From the NCBI RefSeq assembly GCF_024810105.1, contig NZ_JANUDX010000010.1:1-64000 (forward strand): a DNA stretch of 64,000 bases. Direction: 5' to 3'. The position numbers and the translations under genes were made by a program. The notes beneath the pieces were generated by a model, which was not told the origin of the DNA, made no database searches, and saw only the letters and a list, made by a program, of their open reading frames with translations. How positions within the stretch are numbered: position 1 is the first letter of the stretch; every line of letters starts with the position of its first letter. This document shows, piece after piece, positions 36,877 through 44,550 of the stretch. This stretch comes from Stenotrophomonas sp. BIGb0135 (GTDB taxonomy: Bacteria; Pseudomonadota; Gammaproteobacteria; Xanthomonadales; Xanthomonadaceae).

Positions 36877-37974
36877 TTACGCGTCCAGGCGCACCAACCA
36901 GCCATGCCGGTCCGGCAGGCGGCCGTACTGGATGTCGGTCAGTTCCTTGCGCAGCGACATCGTTACCTCGCCGGCCGGCGCATTGAGGTCGCCCACCGAG
37001 AACCCCTCGCCCTTGAGCTGGCCGATCGGGGTGACCACCGCGGCGGTACCGCAGGCGAACACTTCGGCGATGTCGCCGGAGGCCACGCCCTGCTTCCACT
37101 CATCGATGGTGACCTTGCGCTCCTCGACCTTCATGCCCCGGTCGCGGGCCAGCTGCAGGATGCTCTCGCGGGTGATGCCCTCCAGGATGCTGCCCGACAG
37201 CGCCGGGGTCACCAGGGTGCCGTCCTTGTAGACCAGGAACACATTCATGCCGCCCAGTTCTTCCAGGTACTTGCCCTCGACCGGGTCCAGGAACAGCACC
37301 TGCGAGCAGCCCTGCGCCTGCGCCTTCTGCTGCGGCAGCAGCGAGGCGGCATAGTTGCCACCGCACTTGGCCGCGCCGGTGCCGCCCTTGGCCGCACGCG
37401 CGTACTCGGTGGACAGCCAGATCGACACCGGGGCCACGCCCTTGGCGAAGTACGGGCCCGCCGGGCTGGCGATCACGTAGTAGCCGGCCTTGTGCGCGCC
37501 GCGCACGCCGAGGAAGGCTTCATCGCCGATCATGAACGGACGGAAGTACAGGCTGGATTCGTCGGCCGACGGCACCCAGCTGGCGTCCACGGCGATCAAC
37601 TGCTTGAGCGATTCGACGAAGATGTCCACCGGCAGCTCCGGCAGCGCCAGGCGCTGCGCCGAACGCTGCAGGCGACGGCCGTTGGCGTCCGGGCGGAAGG
37701 TCCAGATCGAGCCGTCGGCGTGGCGATAGGCCTTGATGCCTTCGAAGATTTCCTGGCCGTAATGCAGCACCGCGGCGGCCGGGTCCAGCTGCAGCGGGCC
37801 GTACGGGCGCACAGTCGCGTTGTGCCAGCCGGTGTCCTTGTCCCAGCGCACTTCCACCATGTGGTCGGTGAAGTGCAGCCCAAAGCCCGGCGCGGCCAGG
37901 ATGCGCTCGCGCTCCTCGCTGCTGCGCGGCGTGGCGGAACGGGTGGTGTTGAAGCTCACGGAAGACTGGGACAC
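36877..37974 (-). CDS. ilvE: Branched-chain amino-acid aminotransferase
   Basis: 365 residues, fold-type IV PLP enzyme of the eukaryote-like (BCAT, type II) length. PLP lysine Lys203 in GAAKCGGNYAAS; other marks are HYGQEIFEGIKAY, RPFMIG and EELGGMNVF. Interconverts Leu, Ile and Val with their 2-keto acids. It is monocistronic with its own terminator; sufT lies upstream on the same strand 61 nt away. Confidence 0.96.
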   Translation of the reverse strand: MSQSSVSFNTTRSATPRSSEERERILAAPGFGLHFTDHMVEVRWDKDTGWHNATVRPYGPLQLDPAAAVLHYGQEIFEGIKAYRHADGSIWTFRPDANGRRLQRSAQRLALPELPVDIFVESLKQLIAVDASWVPSADESSLYFRPFMIGDEAFLGVRGAHKAGYYVIASPAGPYFAKGVAPVSIWLSTEYARAAKGGTGAAKCGGNYAASLLPQQKAQAQGCSQVLFLDPVEGKYLEELGGMNVFLVYKDGTLVTPALSGSILEGITRESILQLARDRGMKVEERKVTIDEWKQGVASGDIAEVFACGTAAVVTPIGQLKGEGFSVGDLNAPAGEVTMSLRKELTDIQYGRLPDRHGWLVRLDA

Positions 37975-38035
37975 CGGATATTTCCTGTTCTGGTTACGGG
38001 GAACGCTGGCCGCGGCGGCGTGCCGCAGCCGGCCA

Positions 38036-38587
38036 TTACAGCATGCCGGTCTCGAGCCGGGCCGCTTCGGACATCATGTGCTGGTTCCACGGCGGGTCGA
38101 ACACCAGCTCGACGTCGGCCTCGGCCACCGTCGGGATCATTTCCAGCTTGCTGCGCACGTCGTCGACCAGGATTTCGCCCATGCCGCAGCCGGGTGCGGT
38201 CAGGGTCATCTTCACGTCGATCTCGCGCTGGCCCGCATCCAGGTGCTTGATCTCCACCTCGTAGACCAGGCCCAGCTCGACCACGTTGACCGGGATCTCG
38301 GGATCGAAACAGGTGCGCAGCTGCTGCCACACCAGCTTTTCGACTTCTTCATCGGAGGCGTTGTCGGGCAGTTCCAGCGCCGGCGGCGGTTCCTTGCCGA
38401 TGGCGTCGCCGTCCTTGCCGGCGATGCGGAACAGATTGCCTTCGACGAACACGGTATAGCTCCCACCCAGGGCCTGGGTGATGTAGCCATAGCTGCCGGC
38501 GGGCAGCGTGACCGTTTCGCCCTGCGGGACCATGACGGCCTCGCAGTCGCGTTCGAAGTGGACGGGTTCACTGCTACGGGAGTACAT
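38036..38587 (-). CDS. sufT: Putative Fe-S cluster assembly protein SufT
   Basis: 183 residues. N-terminal SufT-specific part (CEAVMVPQGETVTLPAG) and a MIP18/DUF59 domain with VVELGLVYEVEI and LTAPGCGMG, the conserved Cys motif. Acts in maturation of Fe-S proteins under high demand. The frame is open upstream to 38716, but start 38587 (MYSRSSEPVHF) suits the family; a TAAAAT -10-like element on the minus strand at 38632-38637 would leave a short leader. Confidence 0.88.
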   Translation of the reverse strand: MYSRSSEPVHFERDCEAVMVPQGETVTLPAGSYGYITQALGGSYTVFVEGNLFRIAGKDGDAIGKEPPPALELPDNASDEEVEKLVWQQLRTCFDPEIPVNVVELGLVYEVEIKHLDAGQREIDVKMTLTAPGCGMGEILVDDVRSKLEMIPTVAEADVELVFDPPWNQHMMSEAARLETGML

Positions 38588-38705
38588 GTGGATCGATATG
38601 GGGGTCGCGGCCAATTCCCGCAAGGCGACCATTTTAGCCCAGTGGCCGCCAACGCGCCGGTCACCGCGCAAGTCGGTATCCTGTGGCCTCTCACAGGAAG
38701 ATTGC

Positions 38706-39125
38706 ATGACGCCCACCTCCGTGCCTGCCCGCGGCCATCACTGGCTCTGGCCCCCGATGTTGCTGATTGGCGTTGCCACGGCCACCTTGGCCTGGGTGTT
38801 CATTGCCCTCCTCAGTGGCCGCCAGACCGGCTGGATGGCGGTCCTGGCGGCCCTGGAGATCGTGTTCATGCTGCGCCTGAGCCGCTTCCCTGCCGGCTCG
38901 GCGCGGGTTGCGGTGACCCTGGTCGGCACCCTGCTGGTGGTGGTGGCGGCCAACTGGGGCATCGCGTCGGCCTACGTCGGCGGCTCGATGGGCCTGGCGC
39001 CGTGGGATTCAGCGTTGCGGATGGGCCCGTTCATGGCCTGGACCCTGTTCGGGCTGGCCAACGGGGTCGCCGAGGCGCTGTGGGTGCTGGTGGCCCTGGT
39101 CGTGGGCGGGTGGCTGGCGCGGTAG
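38706..39125 (+). CDS. Small inner-membrane protein of unknown function
   Basis: 139 residues with four hydrophobic helices (about 16-37, 43-60, 66-85, 105-135) and no recognised family motif. ATG 38706 has AGGA at good spacing (ACAGGAAGATTGCATG). Divergent from sufT. I do not recognise it. Confidence 0.7.
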   Translation: MTPTSVPARGHHWLWPPMLLIGVATATLAWVFIALLSGRQTGWMAVLAALEIVFMLRLSRFPAGSARVAVTLVGTLLVVVAANWGIASAYVGGSMGLAPWDSALRMGPFMAWTLFGLANGVAEALWVLVALVVGGWLAR

Positions 39126-39282
39126 CGCTTGCGCGTTGGCGCCCCCCATCCTTCGGTGTGCCTCGCACAGGGATACCCCCCGCGGCCTCGCCCCTCCAGC
39201 CCCCCGCACCTTCGGCGTCGCCCCCTGACCCAGAGGGCGACGCGTCGGAGACGTAGTCGGTAGTGCCCGTCCTGCGGCGACC

Positions 39283-40737
39283 TCAATGACCGCCGTCGAG
39301 CGCCTTCAGCTCACTGACCAGCGCGCTGGCCGCGCCGGCACCATCGCCGTAAAACATGCGCGCGTTGTCGGCGTAGAACAGCGCATTCTCGATGCCGGCA
39401 AAACCGGTGCCCTTGCCGCGCTTGATCACCACCACGTTGCGGGCGTTGACCACGTCCAGGATCGGCATGCCGTAGATCGGGCTGGCCGGGTCGGTGCGTG
39501 CGACCGGGTTGACCACGTCGTTGGCGCCGATCACCAGCACCACGTCGGTGTTGGGGAACTCCGGGTTGATGTCGTCCATGTCGGCGATCAGGTCGTAGGG
39601 CACGCCGGCCTCGGCGAGCAGCACGTTCATGTGCCCGGGCATGCGCCCGGCGACCGGGTGGATGGCGAACTTCACCTTGATGCCGCGGTCGAGCAGGCGC
39701 TGGGCCAGCTCCCACACCTTGTGCTGGGCCTGGGCCACCGCCATGCCGTAGCCGGGCACGATGACCACGCGCTCGGCGAAGGCCAGCATCGCGGCCACGT
39801 CGCTGGCCTCGATCGGCTTCTGCGCGCCGCTGATTTCCTGCGCCACGCCGCCGCCGCCGAAGTTGGAGAACAGCACGCCGCTGATCGGCCGGTTCATCGC
39901 CTTGGCCATCAACCGGGTCAGCAGGATGCCGGCCGCGCCGACCATCATGCCGGCGATGATCAAGGCCTCGTTGCCCAGCACGTAGCCTTCGAAGGCCACC
40001 GCCAGGCCGGTGAACGCGTTGTACAGCGAGATCACTACCGGCATGTCGGCGCCGCCGATCGGCAGCGTCATCAGCACGCCCAGCGCCAGCGCCACCACGA
40101 AGAAGCTGATGATCGCCACCGGGCTCAGGGTGACCGCCGCCCAGACCCCCAGCACCACCATCGCCAGTGCGACCAGCAGATTGAATGCCTGTTGCCCCGG
40201 GAAGGTGACGCGGCGGTCCAGGCGACCATCCAGCTTGGCCCAGGCGATGATCGAGCCGGACAGCGAGACCGCGCCGATCGCCGAGCCGATCACCGCCAAG
40301 GCCAACACGGTGGCCGACGGCTGGCGTGCGGCCAGGTCGGCCAGCGCCTGTTCGCTCCAATGGGTGGTATCGCGGTTGGCCAGGAACGAGAAGCGCAGCA
40401 GCTCGACCGCACCGATCGCCGCCGCCGAGCCGCCGCCCATGCCGTTGTACAGGGCCACCATCTGCGGCATGTCGGTGATCGCCACGCGCTTGGCCGACCA
40501 CCACGCCACGCCGGTGCCGATCGCCACCGCCGCCAGGATCAGCGGGATGTTGTGCAGTTCGGGCAGGAAGAACGTGGCCACCGTGGCGATCAGCATGCCC
40601 AGCCCGGCCCAGCGGATGCCGCTGCGCGCGGTCATCGGCGAGGCCATGCGCTGCAGGCCGAGCAGGAACAGGGTGGCGGCCACCAGATAGCTCACCTGCA
40701 CCAGCCACTGCAGCAGTTGCGCGGTGCTCACGTTCAA
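39283..40737 (-). CDS. pntB: NAD(P) transhydrogenase subunit beta
   Basis: 484 residues. About nine membrane helices, then the NADP(H)-binding domain III with VIVPGYGMAVAQAQ, GRMPGHMNVLLAEA and VLVIGANDVVNP. Couples proton entry to NADPH formation. Overlaps pntAB by 4 nt. The alpha-1 subunit gene lies 1.5 kb upstream, behind an oppositely oriented operon. Confidence 0.97.
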   Translation of the reverse strand: MNVSTAQLLQWLVQVSYLVAATLFLLGLQRMASPMTARSGIRWAGLGMLIATVATFFLPELHNIPLILAAVAIGTGVAWWSAKRVAITDMPQMVALYNGMGGGSAAAIGAVELLRFSFLANRDTTHWSEQALADLAARQPSATVLALAVIGSAIGAVSLSGSIIAWAKLDGRLDRRVTFPGQQAFNLLVALAMVVLGVWAAVTLSPVAIISFFVVALALGVLMTLPIGGADMPVVISLYNAFTGLAVAFEGYVLGNEALIIAGMMVGAAGILLTRLMAKAMNRPISGVLFSNFGGGGVAQEISGAQKPIEASDVAAMLAFAERVVIVPGYGMAVAQAQHKVWELAQRLLDRGIKVKFAIHPVAGRMPGHMNVLLAEAGVPYDLIADMDDINPEFPNTDVVLVIGANDVVNPVARTDPASPIYGMPILDVVNARNVVVIKRGKGTGFAGIENALFYADNARMFYGDGAGAASALVSELKALDGGH

Positions 40738-41042
40738 GGCGACTTCTCCCCGGCGTCGCGCCTGGCGCTGGGCTTGAACATGTCCAGCATGCGCTCGGTC
40801 ACCACGTAGCCGCCCGCCGCGTTGCCCGCGCCGAGCACCACGGCGATGAAGCCGATGATCTTCTCCAGCGGGGTCTGCGCGTGCCCCAGCACCACCATCG
40901 CCCCGATCAGCACGATGCCGTGGATGAAGTTGGAGCCGGACATCAGGGGGGTATGCAGGATCACCGGCACCCGTGAAATGATCACGTGGCCGGCGATCGC
41001 AGCCAGCATGAAGATGTACAACGCCACGAACCCGTCGCTCAT
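40734..41042 (-). CDS. pntAB: NAD(P) transhydrogenase subunit alpha-2 (membrane part)
   Basis: 102 residues with three membrane helices; motif SRVPVILHTPLMSGSN and GIVLIGAM are typical of the PntA C-terminal membrane domain when split from the NAD domain. The start at 41042 gives MSDGFVALYIFML; longer starts are not supported. Immediately upstream, the divergent sigma-factor gene begins at about 41177, separating it from pntAA. Confidence 0.93.
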   Translation of the reverse strand: MSDGFVALYIFMLAAIAGHVIISRVPVILHTPLMSGSNFIHGIVLIGAMVVLGHAQTPLEKIIGFIAVVLGAGNAAGGYVVTERMLDMFKPSARRDAGEKSP

Positions 41043-41176
41043 TGCAGTCACTCTCCCAGGCGGTGATCCCGTCCCCCCATCATAACCATGCGCTGAACCG
41101 TTCTGCAGGCCGGTCAACCGATCGGCCGCCGGGGCGTTCTCACCGTATCCCCCTGCGCGAGCGCTACCCTGTGCTG

Positions 41177-41734
41177 GTGAGCCCTACCTTGCAGACACTG
41201 CCCGACCAGGCCGACGCCGCGTTGCCGGTGTCGCTGGACGCGTTCCTGGCCGGGATCGGCCCGCGCGCCTTCCGCTTCGCCGAGGCCGGCCTGCGCCAAC
41301 GCGACGATGCGCTGGACGCGGTGCAGGACGCCATGCTGCGCATGCTGTCCTACCAGGACAAGCCGGCCGCCGAGTGGGCGCCGTTGTTCTGGAGCATCCT
41401 GCGCCGGCGCGTGGTCGACCTGCAGCGCCGACGCGGCTTCCGCCTGCGCTTCTGGCGCAGCAGCGACGAGGAAGGCGGCGACCATGACATCGACTGGGCC
41501 GATTCCGCGCCCGGCCCGGCGCAAGCGCACGAGCAGCGCGAGCAGTACGCGCAACTGGTACAGGCGCTGCGCGAACTGCCGGCGCGCCAGCGCGAAGCTT
41601 TCACCCTGCGGGTACTGCAGCAGCTGGACGGCGCCACCACCGCCAAGGCCATGGGCTGCAGCGAGGGCGCGGTCAAAACCCATCTTTCGCGCGCCCGACA
41701 AGCGCTGCAGCAGCACCTGGAGATCGAACTGTGA
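41177..41734 (+). CDS. ECF-like RNA polymerase sigma factor
   Basis: 185 residues from a GTG start (another in-frame GTG at 41171). Region 2 core DALDAVQDAMLRML and ILRRRVVDLQRRR, an acidic linker (DEEGGDHDIDWAD), and region 4 LPARQREAFTLRVLQQLDG with HTH CSEGAVKTHLSRAR. No good ribosome site is visible, and a TACCCT -10-like element ends 6 nt before GTG 41177, so the message could be leaderless. The next two genes are probably its regulator and an envelope protein. It lies inside the split pnt cluster, on the opposite strand. Confidence 0.88.
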   Translation: MSPTLQTLPDQADAALPVSLDAFLAGIGPRAFRFAEAGLRQRDDALDAVQDAMLRMLSYQDKPAAEWAPLFWSILRRRVVDLQRRRGFRLRFWRSSDEEGGDHDIDWADSAPGPAQAHEQREQYAQLVQALRELPARQREAFTLRVLQQLDGATTAKAMGCSEGAVKTHLSRARQALQQHLEIEL

Positions 41735-42066
41735 GCCGCCCCGTCACCCCGCCCATCCACGATGACACCGCCCTGCGCGCGCTGCATGCACAGGCCCTGC
41801 AGCAGCTCTCACCGGCGACGCTGGCCCGCCTGCGCAGCGCACGCAGCGCTGCCGCGCCGCGACATACGCGGGCGCACGGCTGGTGGATGGCCACCGCCTG
41901 CTCGGCCGTGGCCGCCCTGGCCCTGGGCTACAGTTTCACCGTCAACCCGCCGACCACGCCGGCTGCGCCCACGGCCGCCCCCACGGTGGATGACAGCAGC
42001 GACGTGCTGGACGAGAATCCCGACCTGTACGTGTGGCTGGGCACGACCGACCTGGCAATGGAGTGA
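41731..42066 (+). CDS. Small membrane protein, probable anti-sigma partner
   Basis: 111 residues; GTG start overlapping the sigma stop by 4 nt. Soluble N-terminal half (about 1-50), one membrane helix (about 51-68) and a short periplasmic tail ending LYVWLGTTDLAME. Position and topology suggest an anti-sigma factor, possibly of the DUF3619 kind; no zinc anti-sigma motif (HxxxCxxC) is present. Confidence 0.72.
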   Translation: MSRPVTPPIHDDTALRALHAQALQQLSPATLARLRSARSAAAPRHTRAHGWWMATACSAVAALALGYSFTVNPPTTPAAPTAAPTVDDSSDVLDENPDLYVWLGTTDLAME

Positions 42067-42068
42067 AC

Positions 42069-42494
42069 ATGACACCGCGACTGATCCTGGCGCTGGCCCT
42101 GCTGTCGGCAAGCACGGCCGGCTGGGCACAGAGTGCGCCCCTGCCCGACTGGGAGCGCCTCACCCCGCAGCAGCGCGAGGCGCTGATCGCGCCCGTGCGC
42201 GACCGCTGGAACGATGCTCCGCCCCCGCAGCGCGAGCGCATGCTCCAGCACGGCCAGCGCTGGCAGAGCATGACCCCCGAACAGCGCGAGCTGGCCCGGC
42301 GCGGTCGGCACCGCTTCGAGAACATGAGCCCGGAACAGCGCGAACAGGCGCGTGCGCTGTTCTCGCAGATGCGCGGGCTGACCCCGGCCCAGCGCGACGA
42401 GCTGCGCGAGCGCTGGTCGAAGATGACGCCCGAGCAGCGCCAGGACTGGCTCAAGGCCAATCCGGCCAAGGACACCCCGCCGCCGAAGCGCTGA
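42069..42494 (+). CDS. Exported DUF3106-like protein with PEQRE repeats
   Basis: 141 residues. Signal peptide ending near AGWAQ (20). The mature part is a chain of helical repeats of about 14-17 residues each carrying a motif like MTPEQRE or LTPQQRE (near 32, 68, 85, 103, 120). Charged, Arg/Glu/Gln-rich, like Spy/CpxP-type periplasmic helical proteins but shorter. Three nt behind the putative anti-sigma gene, so part of the same operon; may be a periplasmic chaperone or stress sensor. Confidence 0.75.
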   Translation: MTPRLILALALLSASTAGWAQSAPLPDWERLTPQQREALIAPVRDRWNDAPPPQRERMLQHGQRWQSMTPEQRELARRGRHRFENMSPEQREQARALFSQMRGLTPAQRDELRERWSKMTPEQRQDWLKANPAKDTPPPKR

Positions 42495-42511
42495 CGGCGT
42501 TGGCGCGGGCG

Positions 42512-42533
42512 TGCCACCACGCGTGTGGTGGCA
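42512..42533. terminator. Hairpin between convergent genes
   Basis: TGCCACCAC / GTGGTGGCA with loop GCGT, between the DUF3106-like gene and pntAA. No T tract on either side. Confidence 0.5.
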
Positions 42534-42561
42534 GCGACCCGGTAATGCCAGCAGAAACCCG

Positions 42562-42585
42562 GTAGCGCCACGCCATGCGTGGCTG
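42562..42585 (+). repeat. GTAG-headed REP palindrome
   Basis: GTAGCGCCACGCCATGCGTGGC(TGC): GTAG head and GCCACGC/GCGTGGC stem, SMAG type, between convergent genes. Confidence 0.8.
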
Positions 42586-42593
42586 CTTCTCCC

Positions 42594-43679
42594 TCAACCG
42601 CCGGCCACCCAGCGGGTCCTGGCCAGCAGTTCGTCGTCCCAGTCGAAACCGATCGCCCCGTCCTTCAGGAACAGCGCGACGAAGTTGTACAGGTTGCGCG
42701 CGTACATCTCGCTGGCGTGCACCGCGCCCAGGCTGGCCAGGTCGAGCGGCCCGTCGATGGTGACCCCATTGACGTCCACCACCTCCCCCGGCCGGGTCGC
42801 CTCGCAGTTGCCACCGGTCTCGGCGGCCAGGTCGACGATCACGCTGCCCGGCTTCATGCCCTGCACCATCGCCGTGGTGACGATCTTCGGCGCCGGCCGC
42901 CCGGGCACCGCCGCGGTGCAGATCACCACATCGACCAGGCGCAGGTGCTCGCCGAGCCGACGCTGCTGCTCGGCGCGCTCTTCCTCGGTCAGCGGCCGCG
43001 CATAGCCGCCCTCGCCGACCGCGCTCACGCCCAGGTCGAGGAACTTGCCGCCCAGCGATTCGATCTGCTCGCGGGTCTCCGGCCGCACGTCGAAGCCCTC
43101 CACCTGCGCGCCCAGCCGGCGTGCGGTGGCGATGGCCTGCAAGCCGGCCACACCGGCCCCGACCACCAGCACCCGCGACGGACGAATGGTGCCGGCAGCC
43201 GTGGTCAGCATCGGGAAGAAGCGCGGGGCGCGCTGCGCGGCGATCAGCGTGGCCTTGTAACCGGCCATGCCGGCCTGCGAACTCAGCACGTCCATCGACT
43301 GGGCGCGGGTGGTGCGCGGCAGGCGTTCCAGCGGGAAGGCCTGCAGCCCGCGCGACTGGATCAACCCGGCGCGTTCGGCATCGGCCTGCGGGTGCAGCAT
43401 GCCCACCAGGCTGGCGCCGGATTTGAGCTGGGCCAACCGCGCATTGTCCGGCGGTTGCACGCACAGCACGATGTCGGCCAGGGCCAGACGTGCGTCGTCG
43501 GCCAACTGCGCGCCGACGTCCAGATACGCTTGATCAGGAAACCCGGCGGCCTGTCCGGCGGCGGGCTCGAACCATACCGTCGCGCCCAAGGCGGACAGCT
43601 TGCGCGCCGTTTCCGGCGTCATCGCCACGCGTCGCTCGCCCGGCCCGCGTTCCCGTACCACCAGCACATCGACAGCCAT
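42594..43679 (-). CDS. pntAA: NAD(P) transhydrogenase subunit alpha-1 (NAD-binding)
   Basis: 361 residues of the alanine dehydrogenase/PNT family. RERGPGERRVAMTPE at the N-terminus, GMLHP, QSMDVLSSQAGMAGYKA, and the Rossmann motif VLVVGAGVAGLQAI, then TAAVPGRPAPK. Domain I of transhydrogenase; works with the pntAB and pntB products. Normally contiguous with them; here 1.5 kb with three opposite-strand genes intervenes, so the two halves need separate promoters. GGGGAC ribosome-site-like sequence upstream. Confidence 0.95.
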   Translation of the reverse strand: MAVDVLVVRERGPGERRVAMTPETARKLSALGATVWFEPAAGQAAGFPDQAYLDVGAQLADDARLALADIVLCVQPPDNARLAQLKSGASLVGMLHPQADAERAGLIQSRGLQAFPLERLPRTTRAQSMDVLSSQAGMAGYKATLIAAQRAPRFFPMLTTAAGTIRPSRVLVVGAGVAGLQAIATARRLGAQVEGFDVRPETREQIESLGGKFLDLGVSAVGEGGYARPLTEEERAEQQRRLGEHLRLVDVVICTAAVPGRPAPKIVTTAMVQGMKPGSVIVDLAAETGGNCEATRPGEVVDVNGVTIDGPLDLASLGAVHASEMYARNLYNFVALFLKDGAIGFDWDDELLARTRWVAGG

Positions 43680-43872
43680 GGCATGTCCCCGACGATCAGC
43701 AGAGTGTGGGGGGATCGTACCTTACGCCCCCGGGTACGGGCCAAGGTCGACGGCTGTGCTATCCGAGGACTGCACGCTGGGCCAGGGTGTGGCATTTCCT
43801 GCGAGCGCCTCCATTCGACTCGCTTATCGCACGAAATCTCCATCCTCCCTGCCGGCAATGTAGATATTCAAC

Positions 43873-44152
43873 TCAACGGCCAGTTAGCGAAATCGATTGG
43901 ATCCGCGCCCATAGCGCCTCACTCATCCGGCCCTGCCACACCAAGAAGCAGCCTCCCCAACTGGACATCATGTCGAGCCAGCGCCTCAATTCCAGAGGTG
44001 CAATCGTCTCCATGGGCGACGAGAAAATCCTCAAGCGGCCCTGCCGCAAGACTGGCCAAAACCCTGTCACTTCCGTTTATCCGCCTGATCCCATCGATCA
44101 CGCGCCAGGCCAACGCGCCGTCCGCCTGGATCAGGTCATCGATGACATCCAT
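43873..44152 (-). pseudogene. Frameshifted DUF6869-like gene
   Basis: From ATG 44152 the frame codes 77 residues, including WRVIDGIRR, VLASLAAGPLEDFLVAHG and IEALARHD, which I recall as DUF6869-like, then LLLGVAGPDE and a stop at 43919. In the +1 frame the same DNA continues LVWQGRMSEALWARIQ to a stop at 43873, which is what the family C-terminus looks like. One GT lost from a GTGTGTGG run near 43936-43945 would explain it. It may be a real recent mutation or a sequencing error. Confidence 0.6.
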
Positions 44153-44285
44153 AACCCAGGACTAAGATTCTCGGACCACTCTCGACATCAGCGGGCAGCT
44201 GATTGAGCTCAATCCAGGCAGCCAAGCCAAACACCGCAAGCCCCACAGACAACGCGCAGCCGAGTCGCGAAGAGCTGCACTCCAT
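44136..44285 (-). CDS. Small ORF with one hydrophobic helix
   Basis: 49 residues, MECSSSRLGCALSVGLAVFG..., with a helix at about 9-26. GGAGGG lies 8 nt upstream of the ATG, a strong ribosome site, and the stop overlaps the start of the DUF6869-like gene by 17 nt, suggesting a two-gene unit. Unknown function. The surrounding 43750-44490 is visibly richer in A/T than its neighbours. Confidence 0.45.
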   Translation of the reverse strand: MECSSSRLGCALSVGLAVFGLAAWIELNQLPADVESGPRILVLGYGCHR

Positions 44286-44493
44286 CAAGTAATCCCTCCA
44301 TGGAAGCGTATTGATACGCAACGTCCGCCGAGGCGATCCAGTCATCGCATTGGCGCGGGCTGGTGCCCACAGAAACTGGCGTCGATCGGTCGGCTGTGCC
44401 CGGCATCCGTTACACCCTCGGACAGCCCAGATTTTCCGACGTCCCCAAGTGACGACCACCTCCAGCTCCAGCCAGACGAGGTCATAAGAAACC

Positions 44494-44520
44494 AAAAACG
44501 CCGGGCACTGCCCGGCGTTT
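44494..44520 (-). terminator. Rho-independent terminator of the DUF1631 gene
   Basis: AAACGCCGGGC / GCCCGGCGTTT, 11 bp, 3-nt loop, with TTTTT on the minus strand; about 30 nt after the stop codon. Confidence 0.88.
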
Positions 44521-44550
44521 CAATTCAACCGCATCCAGCGCTCAAGGCGT

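Noticed and set aside
43600-44206. Plus-strand ORFs across the pntAA start and the AT-richer patch
   Set aside because: They overlap pntAA or the frameshifted gene in antisense and have no start signals.
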